Source: Membranipora membranacea | Taxonomy: Eukaryota; Bryozoa; Gymnolaemata; Cheilostomatida; Membraniporidae | Direction: 5' to 3' | Assembly (NCBI GenBank): GCA_914767715.1 | Contig: OU612070.1 | Span: forward strand, 14,465,501 to 14,525,500 | Length of the DNA stretch: 60,000 nt | Part shown: positions 1 to 12,254 of the stretch, in pieces | How positions within the stretch are numbered: the stretch's first letter is position 1 | Layout of the letters: each line of letters begins with the position of its first letter | Position numbers and translations under genes: made by a program | Notes under the pieces: generated by a model | What the model was told of the DNA's origin: nothing | Seen by the model: only the letters and a program-made list of their open reading frames with translations | Databases searched by the model: none

Positions 1-1953
1 CCGCTCTCTCCTCTGCTTCCTCTCCTTCTTCTGGTGGTACAGTGAAACTCTCCACTATTTTACCCTCCCACCTAAAAACAGTACATAATAAACAGGACTA
101 TATACACACTGGAAACACTAACTTACATGATAAAATTAATTATTTTTTCATTCGATTTCTGCTAACAATATCCAGCTTCAAAAGATCACTAAGGTTGATT
201 CACAAGGTTGATTAAAATCAAGTTGTCTTATCACATGCCGAAACATGGGCGGCGCAATATAGTTGCCTTAGGGGCTCAGCCGCAATACCTGTGCCAGGTT
301 GCTCTCTGTTTGCAGCAGGGCGGAGCACACCTGGGTGCCAACCAAACCCCAGTAGTCGATGGACTGCAGTGGGATTCAAACCCAAAACTAAACACTATTA
401 AACTTAGAATAATCATTGTTATACATATAGGACTATAGGGAATAAACTCAGGGACAACTCACCATTCATCATCATGAATGGCTTCTACAACCTCGTTTTT
501 AAAATAAACATCTCTGGCGTAAACATATACATCCTCATTTAGATCGTTGATTCGACTTCTGTGCGTCAATGTGGCAAGATAAAGTACTGGCCCTCTGCAA
601 CAAAAATATGCAAAAGGATGGATTATCATAGCAAGGAGTCTCTAACCCATTGATCATAACAAATGTGTGTACCAGGTAGGCTACTCCTAGACATACTTAA
701 TTTGACTGATGCACTGTTGATGATCCCAGGGAGATAGTAAGATGCATGTCCACCCATTGTGGTGGACAGGTTGATTTGAGTAAGCTATGCTATGATTATT
801 CAAGCATGCTTAGTGGTTAATGTTACAAATGGGCCTTGGAGCGTGCTAAGTACAATATATAGCTAGTAAGTATATATATAGTAAATCATCAGCAAAGCTA
901 ACTCATGCGTCATAATGATTTACCACAGACCCATCAGATAATTTGTTGACTGTGATGTTGCATCTTTTATAGTTGACAGGCATAAATTAACAAAGGTGAT
1001 CCCGCCATATCATGACTCTTCTGGTGAAAGGATTGAGGGTGATCTCAGACAAAAGTCTTGTATCATTTACTGAGAGAGACTAACCTGAGGTGTTCTGGGA
1101 ATCTGTCAATGATAGCTAAAGCTTTCTTTTCACAAGCTACAGCTTCAGCATAAGTAAGACCTGGTCTGCCTGTCACACCACATGTCCATACCAAGGAGTT
1201 ACATACAATAACTCTCTCAAAAAACTCTCTATAAGTAAAGGATATATAATTGTAATGATCAGTTATTACGCTGAAACAGTTCCGATTGAGCTATGAATTT
1301 CATTTCAAGTCACAATTTTTGTTTAAAATATCATATCTGCCTCAAGACAGACACATTCAATCATTTTGGCAAGCAATCAGAATATTGATGGTCAAAAACA
1401 CTACAATCAAATGTGGTTGCCTTTGGTTAACTGAATGTGAACCATTTCACCTCAGAATTTACACTAAAATGTCTATCATTGATACAGGCCCCAAACAGAA
1501 TATATAGTTACATTTCATATAGCGACATCACCACCCAATGGCGATAGTCAGATTCTAACTTTTATCCAGATGCTCATTTGATACAGTCAATTATTGGAAT
1601 GAATAGGGGTGTATCCACACCCTCTGTCTGTACTGATGCCAACATAGATAAAGATACTACCTCTGAATTCAAGCACTGTGTGGTGTGCAAGAAAGTGTTT
1701 GACAGGATGCTCATAACTCAAGATTCTATCTAATGATCCCCTTTGTATCCTAGTTATTTTCAAAAACCTAAAATAACTTTTGCATTATACAAAGAAAATG
1801 AAAGCTTTCAACGATTGGTATATGACAGCTAACTCACTCATAACTGTCGAACACCTCATCAGTAGCTTTGCAGACAAAGTAGTCAGAGTCTGGCTTCAGA
1901 TCTGCAGGAACAGGTTTGGGCACAAACTGTTTACGCTTGAGTAATGGTGGCAT
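1..1953 (-). CDS. BAZ1A: BAZ1A/ACF1-like WAC-domain chromatin remodelling subunit, 5' part
   Basis: Exons in transcript order are 1953-1838, 1228-1085, 594-463 and 71-1, and the gene continues off the left edge. All junctions are GT-AG and the reading frame is kept throughout. The product starts MPPLLKRKQFVPKP and contains FFERVIVCNSLVWTCGVTG, then LTYAEA and LTHRSRIND, the hallmark of the WAC domain (about residues 20-120) found at the N-terminus of ACF1/BAZ1A and WSTF/BAZ1B. In known family members WAC binds DNA and the protein pairs with the ISWI ATPase to space nucleosomes in the nucleus. The start is the first Met after an acceptor at 1957, and it matches the family N-terminus. An upstream non-coding exon ending at a GTAGGT donor near 2731 is likely. 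BAZ1A fits better than BAZ1B, but the DDT, PHD and bromodomain parts lie outside the window. Confidence 0.9.
204..392 (+). mobile_element. SINE-like repeat, family 1, copy A (in BAZ1A intron 3)
   Basis: The stretch from AAGGTTGATTAAAA through GGGCGGC, TTGCTCTCTGTTTGCAG and CGGAGCACACCTGGG to GGACTGCAGTGGGATTC matches, with scattered changes, a longer copy at 54285-54536 and shorter ones near 44643 and 52735. This copy ends in a degraded B-box-like segment (GGGATTCAAACCC) and lacks the A-box half, so it is truncated. It sits in an intron between two WAC exons, in the orientation opposite to the gene. Confidence 0.65.
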
Positions 1954-1956
1954 CGT

Positions 1957-3272
1957 CTGTAAAATCAAAGAAATGTATATGCACAACAGGAAATCTTTCA
2001 GTTGTGTTAACATGTGAGTCATGAGCAAAAACTTGGACTAAGTTAATGCAGTAAATCTCCCCAAAAGCCAAGGTATGAACAGGAAATATATCAAGGGATG
2101 AGAGAATGACAGACAACCAATCTGGTTCTGGGGACGTCAATAAACACAATCACTTCACCCTTCCTCAACCTAACCTACTCACAACAATGAAATTAAGTAT
2201 ATTCTATAGATCAATGCACCAGTGACCAGTGATTTGGAGTTCAGGGGCTCAGTCAAGTCCGGGAGTGCCTTATTAAGAAAACACCAGGGCAAATTTGGGT
2301 AACTATTATGGGACATTATCATATATGTAGCTAGTTTGAACATGCATTTGTCTGATTTGAGAGAAGTGAAAATGTTTAGCTTGGATAATACTTAATTAAT
2401 GATAACAGCCAAAATCTAAAGTGAAAGTAACCAAGGGCAGGTAAACCATACTACATACAGCTATTTGATGGCAACCATTGAATTCTTCAAGTCAACATTG
2501 TCTGTGCAGTTGATAATTGATCAATGGCAGCCATTTTAAATCAACAAACATTAGGAAAAATGAAGTTTTACCCTGTGTTTCCATGCGGGAAGTCCTTTTA
2601 AAAACCGGTTTCACTTTGACAACAGAAGACATGTGCCCTGATAAAACTGTTATTGGCACAAATTGACAGGTCAAATGTCACATTCCATTAGGAAATACAA
2701 GAAAAATCAGTCAGAATTACTAGCACCTACCTTCTCAAATCTTCAGTGTCACAGGAAAGGAAGCCGATGTGCCCCTTTGTTTCCAAGCTAAGCCAATGTG
2801 ATTAATGAAAACAGAACTGATCACCATCCACAAGTTACCCGCGTCTGTTTTTTGGATGAATTTTCACAGTAAATATGTACTTGATCTTTGTGAATTTCAA
2901 TAATTGATGAGTTAAGGGATTATTTTCTGGATTCAGACCACCATGTGTGTCCCCAGATGCTTATAAATGGTCTAAAAAGGGCCACAAAGTAGAGTCTTCT
3001 CTCAGCTGTTTGGCGGCATTCCCCATTCAGCCTCGATATCATCTATCCAATCACAGTCTCCTAAATCAGTGACGTAAAGCTTTAGTCTGAGATATTACTG
3101 AGGACAGGTAATAGCAAACAATAGACATTGTTTATGCACTATGATGAGTTCCAGCTCATAAACACTTCTTATGTCAGTTCATCAAGTTGGTGGGCGTGGT
3201 TTAACTGAGAGAGGTTGTGGATTTTTTTTGCAGAATAATAAACCATACTATATTCTAGAAATTGCTGCAAAA
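1957..3272. promoter_or_regulatory. Shared divergent 5' region of BAZ1A and BCKDHA
   Basis: About 1.3 kb separates the two start codons, which point away from each other. On the minus strand there is a good acceptor just upstream of the BAZ1A start and a good donor (GTAGGT) at 2725-2730, so a BAZ1A 5'UTR exon probably begins between 2731 and about 3000. The core promoter would then be shared and short, near 3000-3200. I see no convincing TATA box. Promoter function is inferred only from gene arrangement. Confidence 0.4.
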
Positions 3273-6200
3273 ATGAGAAGAGCCAGGTTTCTACAGCAAA
3301 CTTTCCTGAGGGGAGCAACAAAGATCACAGGTTCCAATGTTAAGCCATCCATAGCACTTGTGCAGGTTAGTCAGTATGGAGTCAAAACAGAATTATATCA
3401 CTTGTTTTCAATTAGTTTTTTTTAATTTATGATTTGATAGTTGATAATTAGAAATATATATTTTTTCCAAGAGAACTTTTGCATTTGATTTATACACCAC
3501 ACATATATACATTGATGAATTCCTTCTCATAGCATTATTGTGCTTATTTATTGTTTTTCTACAATAGCAATATTGTTGTTTGTTGAGCTGAGTGTAGGCA
3601 ATGAACTAACGGTTTAGTTCATTGGATTGGTGTAAGTAATAATAATTTTTTTTATACAACAATTGATCAATCAATTCAATGAGTAAAAACTTTTTAATGA
3701 GTTATTAGATTGAGAGGAATGCTCTGTTTCACGAATGGGTTAATTAATTTAGTCACCAAGTTAGAACCTGTAGGTGAGGAGTGTAGACCTAAACTCAATC
3801 AATCACATACTCGGCTTTGCTAAATAAATGACTATGTGAATTGATCTAAATGCGCAGAAGCGGCATGACTGATATGCCTCACAAGGCAACTCAAAATATA
3901 TGTAAGTTTAAAGACTTGTGTTACAGAAAAGAAAATACCATGACGAGAAGCCACCACAGTTTCCTGGTAGTGACTACAAGCCAGGATGGACAACTCAGGC
4001 AGACTTTATATTACCTGAGAACCGAGAAGGTATACCTGTGTACAGAGTACTAAGAGATGATGGTGATATTGTTGAAGGTGCTACAGACCCTGAGGTATGT
4101 GGTTTATGTGTCACATGTATACTGAAAGTATCTCCCCTCTTTCCTGCTTGGTAAAATTATCACCATGCAAATGGATAATTCCAAAAAAAAATGGCTTGCT
4201 TTTATGGTATCAATGTGCCATCTTGAACATGTCATGTCTCTATCTTGAGAAGCTCGAATCCTTACCACCACCCCTTACCACCTTTTGACTCTGTTCTTGA
4301 CTCCTCTCCCTTTCTGCAAATTAGTAGGCGGAAGTTCTACTAGCTCAATAAATCTGTAATGCCTTCAGCCACTACAGGAAGATCACATTTTAGCTGGCCT
4401 GAGAGAATATGTCATGGTACTCATTATCACTTCCAACCAGATTTTCAATCTTTGTTTTCACAGCTTCCCAAAGAAGAATGTTTGAAGATGCATGAGACTA
4501 TGGTAACACTGAACGTCATGGATAAGATTATGTATGACGCACAGAGACAGGGAAGGATCAGCTTTTATATGACTAACTACGGAGAAGAGGCTGCTCAGAT
4601 TGGGTCTGTGGCAGCTTTACATCCTGAAGATCTCATATGGGGTCAATACAGAGAAGCAGGTAACATCTCTCAAATTATGTAGCAGTGTGTGATTTTTGTT
4701 GTCTGGTATTTCTGGTGATTAAGTTGTTTTCAAATTGATACACATATATAAGAAGTTACATATTTTAGGCCCTCTCGGTATATAACTGATGTGGAATATG
4801 ACTATTGAATCATTACACTCATGTTTTCCGAAACCCAAATCATAACACATTGAACCTTGTCCAAGAATGAATTGGAATTATGGGCCTTTCAGACAGTGAG
4901 AGGAAGTTCTGCTATGCAAAAGCTTGCATGCAACTCTGATCTTTAGTTTCATATTATGTTTTATTTCAGGCGTATTAATGCACAGGGGCTTTTCTCTCCA
5001 CCAATTTATGCATCAGTGTTATGGTAACAGCAAAGATTTGGGTAAAGGAAGACAGATGCCTGTCCATTATGGATCTCAAGATCTACATTTTGTTACTATT
5101 TCATCAACTCTGGCCACTCAGATGCCTCAAGGTGAGTAATATATTATACACATGTACTTTCTAATAATTCTCATAACAGTAGCAAATCATTGTTTCATAG
5201 CTACATTTAAATGAAATGACCATCTTCTTTGTATTTTTTTTTCTTATACTCAATATAGTAGTATAATTGTCATCTCAATGTCACATGTTCTCAGCTGAAT
5301 TTGATTATCATTTCATATCTGTTGACATGGCAATAACATTTCCATACACAGGACAGCAGTATTATTTTATGTAAAGTTTTGTATTGTTTGAGAGTATATA
5401 TCTGTATCTTGTTTTATTATCAGCGGTTGGCTCGGCATACTCATACAAGCTTCAGCAGAAGCCGAACTGTGTGATTGTGTACTTTGGTGATGGAGCAGCT
5501 TCAGAAGGTGATGCACATGGAGCTATGAACATGGCAGCTACTCTAGAGTGTCCTATTATTTTCCTATGGTATGTGACTGATCTGAGAAACAAGCTTAACA
5601 GAAAAGCAATACCATTAGTTAGAGCCCCCAAACTCTTGTCTTCTGCTCATTAACCCCATTACCATATTTGAGAACGTAATGTTGATGTTGATACTGCATG
5701 TCCTACTAACACCTTGGAAGAAAGGAAAACTACTTGCTTCTGCTCCAAACTGCCTATTTTTGAGCATAAGATTCTGTTGATAATGAAATGAATATGACCA
5801 TGTGACGAAAGAAGGTTTTAAGAGTAGTATGATTCACTTGCCATTCAGAACCTTAAGCCGTTATGTTTTAATAACAGACTTAAAAATCTGCTTCAAAAGT
5901 AGCCTTCAACTTTAACATAAATGTCCAACGTTCACTCATTGCATATTAGATTATTCTCTACTTATCTGTTCTGTAGTTTGTTTGTTACCTGACATGCCTT
6001 GAACATGTGAAACTAAAGTATCTTATTGCACTTTCAGTCGTAACAACGGGTTTGCCATCTCAACCCCTACACCAGAGCAGTATAGAGGTGATGGTATAGC
6101 TAGTCGTGGTCTGGGTTATGGTATACCCACCATCAGAGTGAACGGTAATGATGTATTCGCCATGTATAACGCAGTCAAATCTGCCAGAGAACTGTCACTG

Positions 6201-7279
6201 GGTCAGAACAGACCTGTATTAGTGGAAGCTATGACATACAGGTATGGATGACTTTCAATCATTGTTAACTCCTAGACAACTTGATTTGTCTATGGTATTA
6301 ATAATAGTTATTAATATGAGTTCTTATGGTACTGGTTTACTGAAACCAAGAACTGATAGATTGATTTATTAGCTTTCACAAACATTATATGCTGTAAGAA
6401 AAGGATGCACATACTTTGTCATAAATGTGGGCACCCATGTAGTAAGTCAAAGTCACCATACATGCACCTCCTCTGCTCTTATCTCTTACTTTAAATTTTG
6501 TAGAATTGGACATCACAGTACATCCGACGACAGTTCAGCATACAGATCGATAGATGAAATCTCATATTGGCAGGAGAGTGATAACCCAATACAGAAACTA
6601 GAGTCATATCTCATTAAGAAAGGCTGGTGGACTGCTGATGAAACTAAAGCTCTTAATATGACTAAGAGAAAAGAGGTAGGCACATTAATTGGTTTGTGGA
6701 GTTGAGCTGGCGTTTTATCCTTGGAATTATCATGAAAAGTCATGGGATAAAGCAATTGCTGTGAGCTGATCTCAGTTTGTACAAATATTGGAATTGGAAT
6801 TAACCATAAATTATTCTACTTTGGTTATGTGAGTTTGGAACTCCCTGTAGGAACTTACATAAATATAAAATAATAGAAATATTGAAAAATAAGAAGTTGT
6901 CTTTACTTTACAAAATTAAGAATAGACAACTACCTATATTAATATTCTATTGATAATGTCGAGAATCAGCTCCATTCTGATTTCAAACACTGCTATACTT
7001 TCCCAACTAGTGAAATCTGGCCAACACCGACAGTCATTGACTCAATCAACACAAACACTCTAATATACTTGAAAACCCTTTTAATCGGTTCGTTATTTTT
7101 TTCAGGTTTTGAAGGCATTTTCAGACGCAGAGAAGACCAAACTAGCCCCATATGATGAAGCTTACAAAGATGTTTATGACAAAATGACCCCAAGAATTCA
7201 GAAACAGCTCGATGACACAAAGGCCCATGTCAACAAATACAAGGAACATTATAATCTAGACAAATATGAGACCAACTGA
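3273..7279 (+). CDS. BCKDHA: Branched-chain 2-oxoacid dehydrogenase E1 alpha subunit, mitochondrial
   Basis: Eight exons: 3273-3365, 3927-4094, 4464-4659, 4970-5131, 5424-5568, 6038-6241, 6504-6675, 7106-7279. They sum to 438 codons (437 residues plus TGA), close to the vertebrate precursor of about 445. The enzyme is the thiamine-diphosphate E1 alpha chain that decarboxylates the 2-oxoacids of Leu, Ile and Val in the mitochondrial matrix. The thiamine-binding motif is visible as GDGAASEGD (residues 228-236) followed by NN at 257-258. The regulatory loop [15 protein letters not shown] is intact, with Ser328 and Ser338 corresponding to the kinase sites Ser292 and Ser302 of the mature mammalian enzyme. 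I chose the Met at 3273 because it opens an Arg-rich presequence (MRRARFLQQ); an in-frame Met at 3171 would add 34 residues that do not look like the family. A MITE or repeat insertion is not seen in its introns. Confidence 0.97.
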
Positions 7280-7550
7280 GTTTTTATTGACAATAACCAC
7301 TCGACGTGCCAAATCAAAGTCTAAACCAAACCTTTTGAGCAGCTCATGAAAGCCGATGCAAGGCTTCACATCTCAGGCTGTTGCAAGAATCTTAAGTTGG
7401 AGCCAGGCAATTTTCTCAATCTTTGTGAACAAGAATGCTCTTTTTTTTTGACGATGAATCTCTGTGCAAAAGAAGTCACTTTTATAACATTGCATCTTTA
7501 GCTAGCGTAGTACAAAAGCTGTTGTTATGTCAGATCTGATCGAGAGTAGT

Positions 7551-7556
7551 TTTATT
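7551..7556 (-). terminator. Poly(A) signal of ALKBH8
   Basis: TTTATT on the plus strand reads AATAAA on the minus strand, about 90 bases past the ALKBH8 stop codon. Cleavage a short distance beyond would place the ALKBH8 3' end inside the BCKDHA 3'UTR. Confidence 0.5.
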
Positions 7557-7574
7557 ATTTGTCTTTTGTCATAA

Positions 7575-7580
7575 AATAAA
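7575..7580 (+). terminator. Poly(A) signal of BCKDHA
   Basis: A canonical AATAAA lies about 295 bases past the BCKDHA stop codon. It lies between the ALKBH8 poly(A) signal (7551-7556) and the ALKBH8 stop codon (7646), so the two convergent transcripts should overlap at their tails. Confidence 0.55.
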
Positions 7581-7645
7581 AATTGATCAATTAATGTACA
7601 AAACTAGCACCTCATAAAAAATTTCCCCAGTATTTCGTCATAAGC

Positions 7646-10600
7646 TCAAGACTTTGTCACAATGACACACCAGTTACCCTGATCGAAATATGACCGGACA
7701 ATCTTACATCCCTCAATCTCAAGACAGAGGCTCTCTAATTCACCTTCTCGGAATATATGATAATATCTATGAAATAACTGAGAGTCTGGCTTTTGCTCCA
7801 TTTCTTCTGGCTGTGTGTTCTGAGATGTGGTATTGTTATCACCATCACCAGTCGGCTCACTGTGTTTCTGATATGTAGGCTTCTTTTCTTCTTTGTTTGT
7901 CTTATTACTGGATGCGTTTGCCTGAGTTTTGAGATTCCACGGTACTAACATATCACTGGCAGCAAACTGAGTCTTATTTTTGTGTACAGGTAGCTGACAT
8001 TCCCCCTCTAGAGCTGGTAAATACTCCACACTGTTCTGTTTAGGAGTGTCACTTTCTATAATATGATAGTAAGAAGGTCACCAATACCCAACTCTAACAA
8101 ACGATACAGGGAGGCTCAACTAGTTAAGACAAACAAATCTCAAAAGATAGGACGTTTACTTGGGCATACATGACAGAACAATAGTACTAGTAATATTTAT
8201 TCCAGTAACAGTGAAGATGTACCCTTGCTCAGTTTGGTCGGTAGTAGCTTGGTTTGATACATTAGTCTAATGATTAGCTGCTTTCTTCTTCCAGATCATA
8301 CTTATTATACTTACTGTTTTTGAGGTATGTTGATCCTTTCTGCTCCATAGCCCAGACATAAATCAGACACTGCCCTCCTGGTCTCAAAATCCTCACAAGC
8401 TCTTTTATAGCTACCTGTCTTCTCAACTTAATATGAATAAAAAAGGATCTGATATTGCATGGGAGTAGTCAGCTAAATTTTAGGAAGGTTACGTCATAAA
8501 CCTGTTCGGGAAGATTTTTGCATTTAATCATCAGAACAATATATATATATAATGTATATACTTATATGATTCACACCATTGTAAGAGAGAAAACATTTAT
8601 GAGCACAGCATGTCGTTGGCAAAACAATAGTTTGGAAAATTTCTGGGACTCATATTCAATATACTGAACAGGCTGCTAAGCTGGAGTATCTTACGTAAGA
8701 AAATACAGCCCTAGTGATACTGACCGGTGTAGAGAGATGGTGTATGACAGCTATGCATAGACATATATCTACTGAGTCATCTCTTAATGGTGTAGATAAA
8801 CAATCAGCTTGTGTTATGGGAAATCCTCGAGATTGACAGATAGAGGATAACTCAAAACTTCTCTCAAATCCCATCTAAAACACAGATATAGATTCCTCAT
8901 GTTAGAGTCAGAGTCTCTAACTCCTTGGATAAACTAATGGCAAATTCTGAAACACACATATTGAAGGGATTTTAGAACAGGACACTCTTTGAGGGCAGGT
9001 ATGAGTAGTCTGTGAAAGATTTGAAATACCACTGTGCTCTCAAATAGTTTTCATGGACAGGTCGCTTTTCTCCAGTGGAGAGGCTATATCTACATTTTTT
9101 TCATCTGTTGCAAATCCGAATAGAACTGGAGCAGTAGCACGACAATGAAAAATATAATGGTAGACTTACCTTGAACACTGAAGGATTGGGTGCGTCTGTG
9201 AGATATTTACCATTACCACATCCTATATCAGCTAGTATAGAGCCGAGAGGCTGATTCTCTATAAACTCTCTCACTCTCGGCCACTGGCTATGTCTAGTAC
9301 CACTAAAGTGTGAGGCTATTGTGTCATACACCTACAGTATATTAATTAAAGCAAGTAAAAAACTTTGTGAGAATCGATCAACTTGATTTCTACCGTGTGA
9401 CAAAAAACAGCATGTTCAGTAAATATGTGGTCTGGAAAAATCTCTTCCGATTCATTTTTGTCACATTTTTTTTCTGCTTATACTTTTTTTTCTGAACTTA
9501 TAATTCGTATCACCAGTTACAGATTTTAGCAGCAAAGAATATAAATCAATCAATCAAGGTATGTGTTAGCTAATGGTCATGAACTCAGTTGAAGGTGTGT
9601 TATATTTCATATATTAAAATTTACCTTGTGCACATGTAGCTGCTCTAGTTTCCTAGCGACATCCTCATTAATCTGTTGTGATGATGTATCAGTACTAGTA
9701 TCAGGCTTAGTATAGTTCTGACTGTCACACTGCAGTGGATAATCTATAACAGAGAGCAGTCGCTTGAGTCTTACTGCAAACTAAGCTTATATTGGAGAGT
9801 TATCTCCTCTCTGAGAGAAACTGTCAAAGAGAGGACAATCCAGTTAATTTTTTTCCAAACTTTGTGTTTTGATTGAGACATGCACGCACTATGTCATCAA
9901 TTGCCAACCAGACAAGAGAGCCTATAATTGCGATCAACTTACCGCAAACACAGGGTGCTCTTCTTAGGCGTCGGAATGTGAAAGATACTCTGGTTTCTCT
10001 ATATGACAGAGTCAACCCATTGTCGGGATTATGTATAACATCAGTCTTGCGCGGTACAATGCCATGTGTCCACAAGTACCTGCTGTCACCAGTCATAACG
10101 AGAATACTTCTACGTGGTAGTGTGACATACCTGACATGGCCTTCAGGATGAGAGAATGTCATAACCACCTGTGAACGAGGAAAGTCTAAAATGAGACCAG
10201 GAAACTGGTCTGCGGTGTACATATGAGTAGAAGCATTCAGCTTTACAAGTGTTTATGATTGCACTTAAACATTATAGTTCTCTGTCAAGTTCATATTTAT
10301 TTGAAAATGAGATAAGACATACCTGAGATCCGAGACTGAGACTGGCTATGGGCCCTCTGAATGCACTGTGTGTGTCAACATGAGGGGGTATACCTAAAAT
10401 ATCAACAGAATATCCATTTTTACTTATAGTATAAACTGGATATGTCTAATTTGACATTTTAACCACCATTTCTGCTTGGCAAGGTTCTGTTGATTGTATG
10501 CTGGATGCATGAGTTTGTATATATGTTGTCACTCTTTTATTCATCTCAGTAATAGTAATCAATTTGTATTTGTAGATGTTAGATGCCTAGAGTGGACTTT

Positions 10601-12254
10601 AAAATATATAATACATAGAACTTACACAGTTGCAAACACATGACATAAACAGGTTTCAACACCTCAACAGTAATCCACTTATATTTGATATATTTACCTT
10701 GTCCAGGCTGATATTTGTTGACAGTTAGCTGATCAGGTAGTTCCTCAATGAATCCTTCAGATTGTAGTCTAGTAAGTAGTTTTGAACATTCTGCAGGAAT
10801 CCCTTCATCTAATGGTTCATCAGGGCTAACATTATTGGTGGTATATTTGAACTCGTAGCCGTAGTGTTTGACAGATCGATGTTTTAGTGAACCTCCTGTA
10901 ACATATCATTTTTTCCAACAACTATTATATCCCTCAGAATCTTGTCTCGTGCTATCAAAATTGACCACAGCCAAATAAGAAATCACTGATCAAGACTTGC
11001 CAGATGTTTTGTTCCTTATTTACTCACTGCTTGATGGACTAAATGTCTGCTCAGTCAACCATATGGAAAATGATTCGCCTATTAAAATACCAAAATTTTA
11101 AGTTAAAGCCCCCTATGAATAATTACACATACAGATTGATTTATACAGCTTTGACATAAATCGTAAATGATAGGACTAAACAAATCTACCTGCAGCAGAT
11201 GCTTGCTCTGATTCAGCCACCTTGTCCCAGTTGATAAGGTTCAGTAAATCATTCTCATACGCCTCAGATATATATTCAGGTAATAAATATAAGCCATCAG
11301 GCAGGTCAGAACTAGGTGGCTGCACTTCAGGCACTAGAAAAAGACACAAGATAGGATATAATAGTTTGTGTTAAGTTGGGCTAGGAGTAGTCATGAAGCG
11401 TGATGATTGGGTATGATTCCGAACAATAATCATATAGGTTCTACACTCACTGATAGATTAATAAGAGGGAACAATAATGGATAAATTCACTGAAAAATGA
11501 AGAAAACTTACATTCTGTGACATAATATATGTGATGTTCCACATCTGCGTCGATACCGTAATGCCAAACTTTGGTTCCATTCATTTCTATAATTTTTGCA
11601 GCGTCATCCAGAGAAGCCACAACTACAAAGCAGTAAGGTTTCCGCTCCATTAACACTATATTAGTAATGCTGACATTATACCCTGAGAGCCACTCAAAGA
11701 CACGCTCCCGACTCAGTCCGTTACCCAATCCTGCGTTAGAGATATAAAGGATCTGCAAAAAGATACAAAAGAATTGGAGATAATTTGTTTTAGCAAACCT
11801 TGGGGTATGGTAATAAGGGTTTGCAAGCATGAACCTTACATAAATTTCCAGAATTAACTATCATACATGGTGATGACAAACCTATTTCCATTCCCCAAAA
11901 CATGAGGAGTAGTTGATACCAGATCAAGGTGTCCTTGGTCACACATAATAATTAACATGCATTTGACTTGCAAATTACATGCTCACTCACTAAGCCTTAG
12001 TCAGCCTCAGCAACAGGTTTACAGTGCTTGTAGGCTGTGTAGACACAATGCATAACTCATTGGTAGACACTTCGAATGAATATGTTCATGTTCAACCCCC
12101 CCCTCCCCAAAAGGTGGACCACTTGACTTACATTTGATGGTGAGTCAGAAACTTTGATATTTTCATGTTTGAGAAGGATGCTTTTTGCTTTTCCCTCCTT
12201 CCGTTTAGCTTTATTCTGCTGTCTTTTGGAGATAGTGAGAGGAACAGGCTCCAT
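7646..12254 (-). CDS. ALKBH8: Alkylated DNA repair protein alkB homolog 8 (tRNA wobble-uridine methyltransferase/hydroxylase)
   Basis: Eleven exons in transcript order: 12254-12132, 11752-11512, 11333-11190, 10895-10698, 10393-10323, 10168-9943, 9743-9625, 9331-9170, 8874-8725, 8426-8315, 8055-7646. They sum to 652 codons, giving 651 residues against 664 in human. Domain order is a Lys-rich N-terminus, an RRM (about 42-120), an AlkB-type Fe(II)/2-oxoglutarate dioxygenase (about 150-330) and a Trm9-type SAM methyltransferase (about 375-651). Iron ligands are His240 and Asp242 (HVDTHSAF) and His294 (LWTHGI); Arg319 and Arg325 in RVSFTFR fit 2-oxoglutarate and substrate binding. SAM motif I is [11 protein letters not shown] near residues 408-418, and the C-terminus has the family signature [10 protein letters not shown]. 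In known animals the methyltransferase forms mcm5U and the AlkB part hydroxylates it at the tRNA anticodon wobble position. No catalytic residue is missing. Confidence 0.97.
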
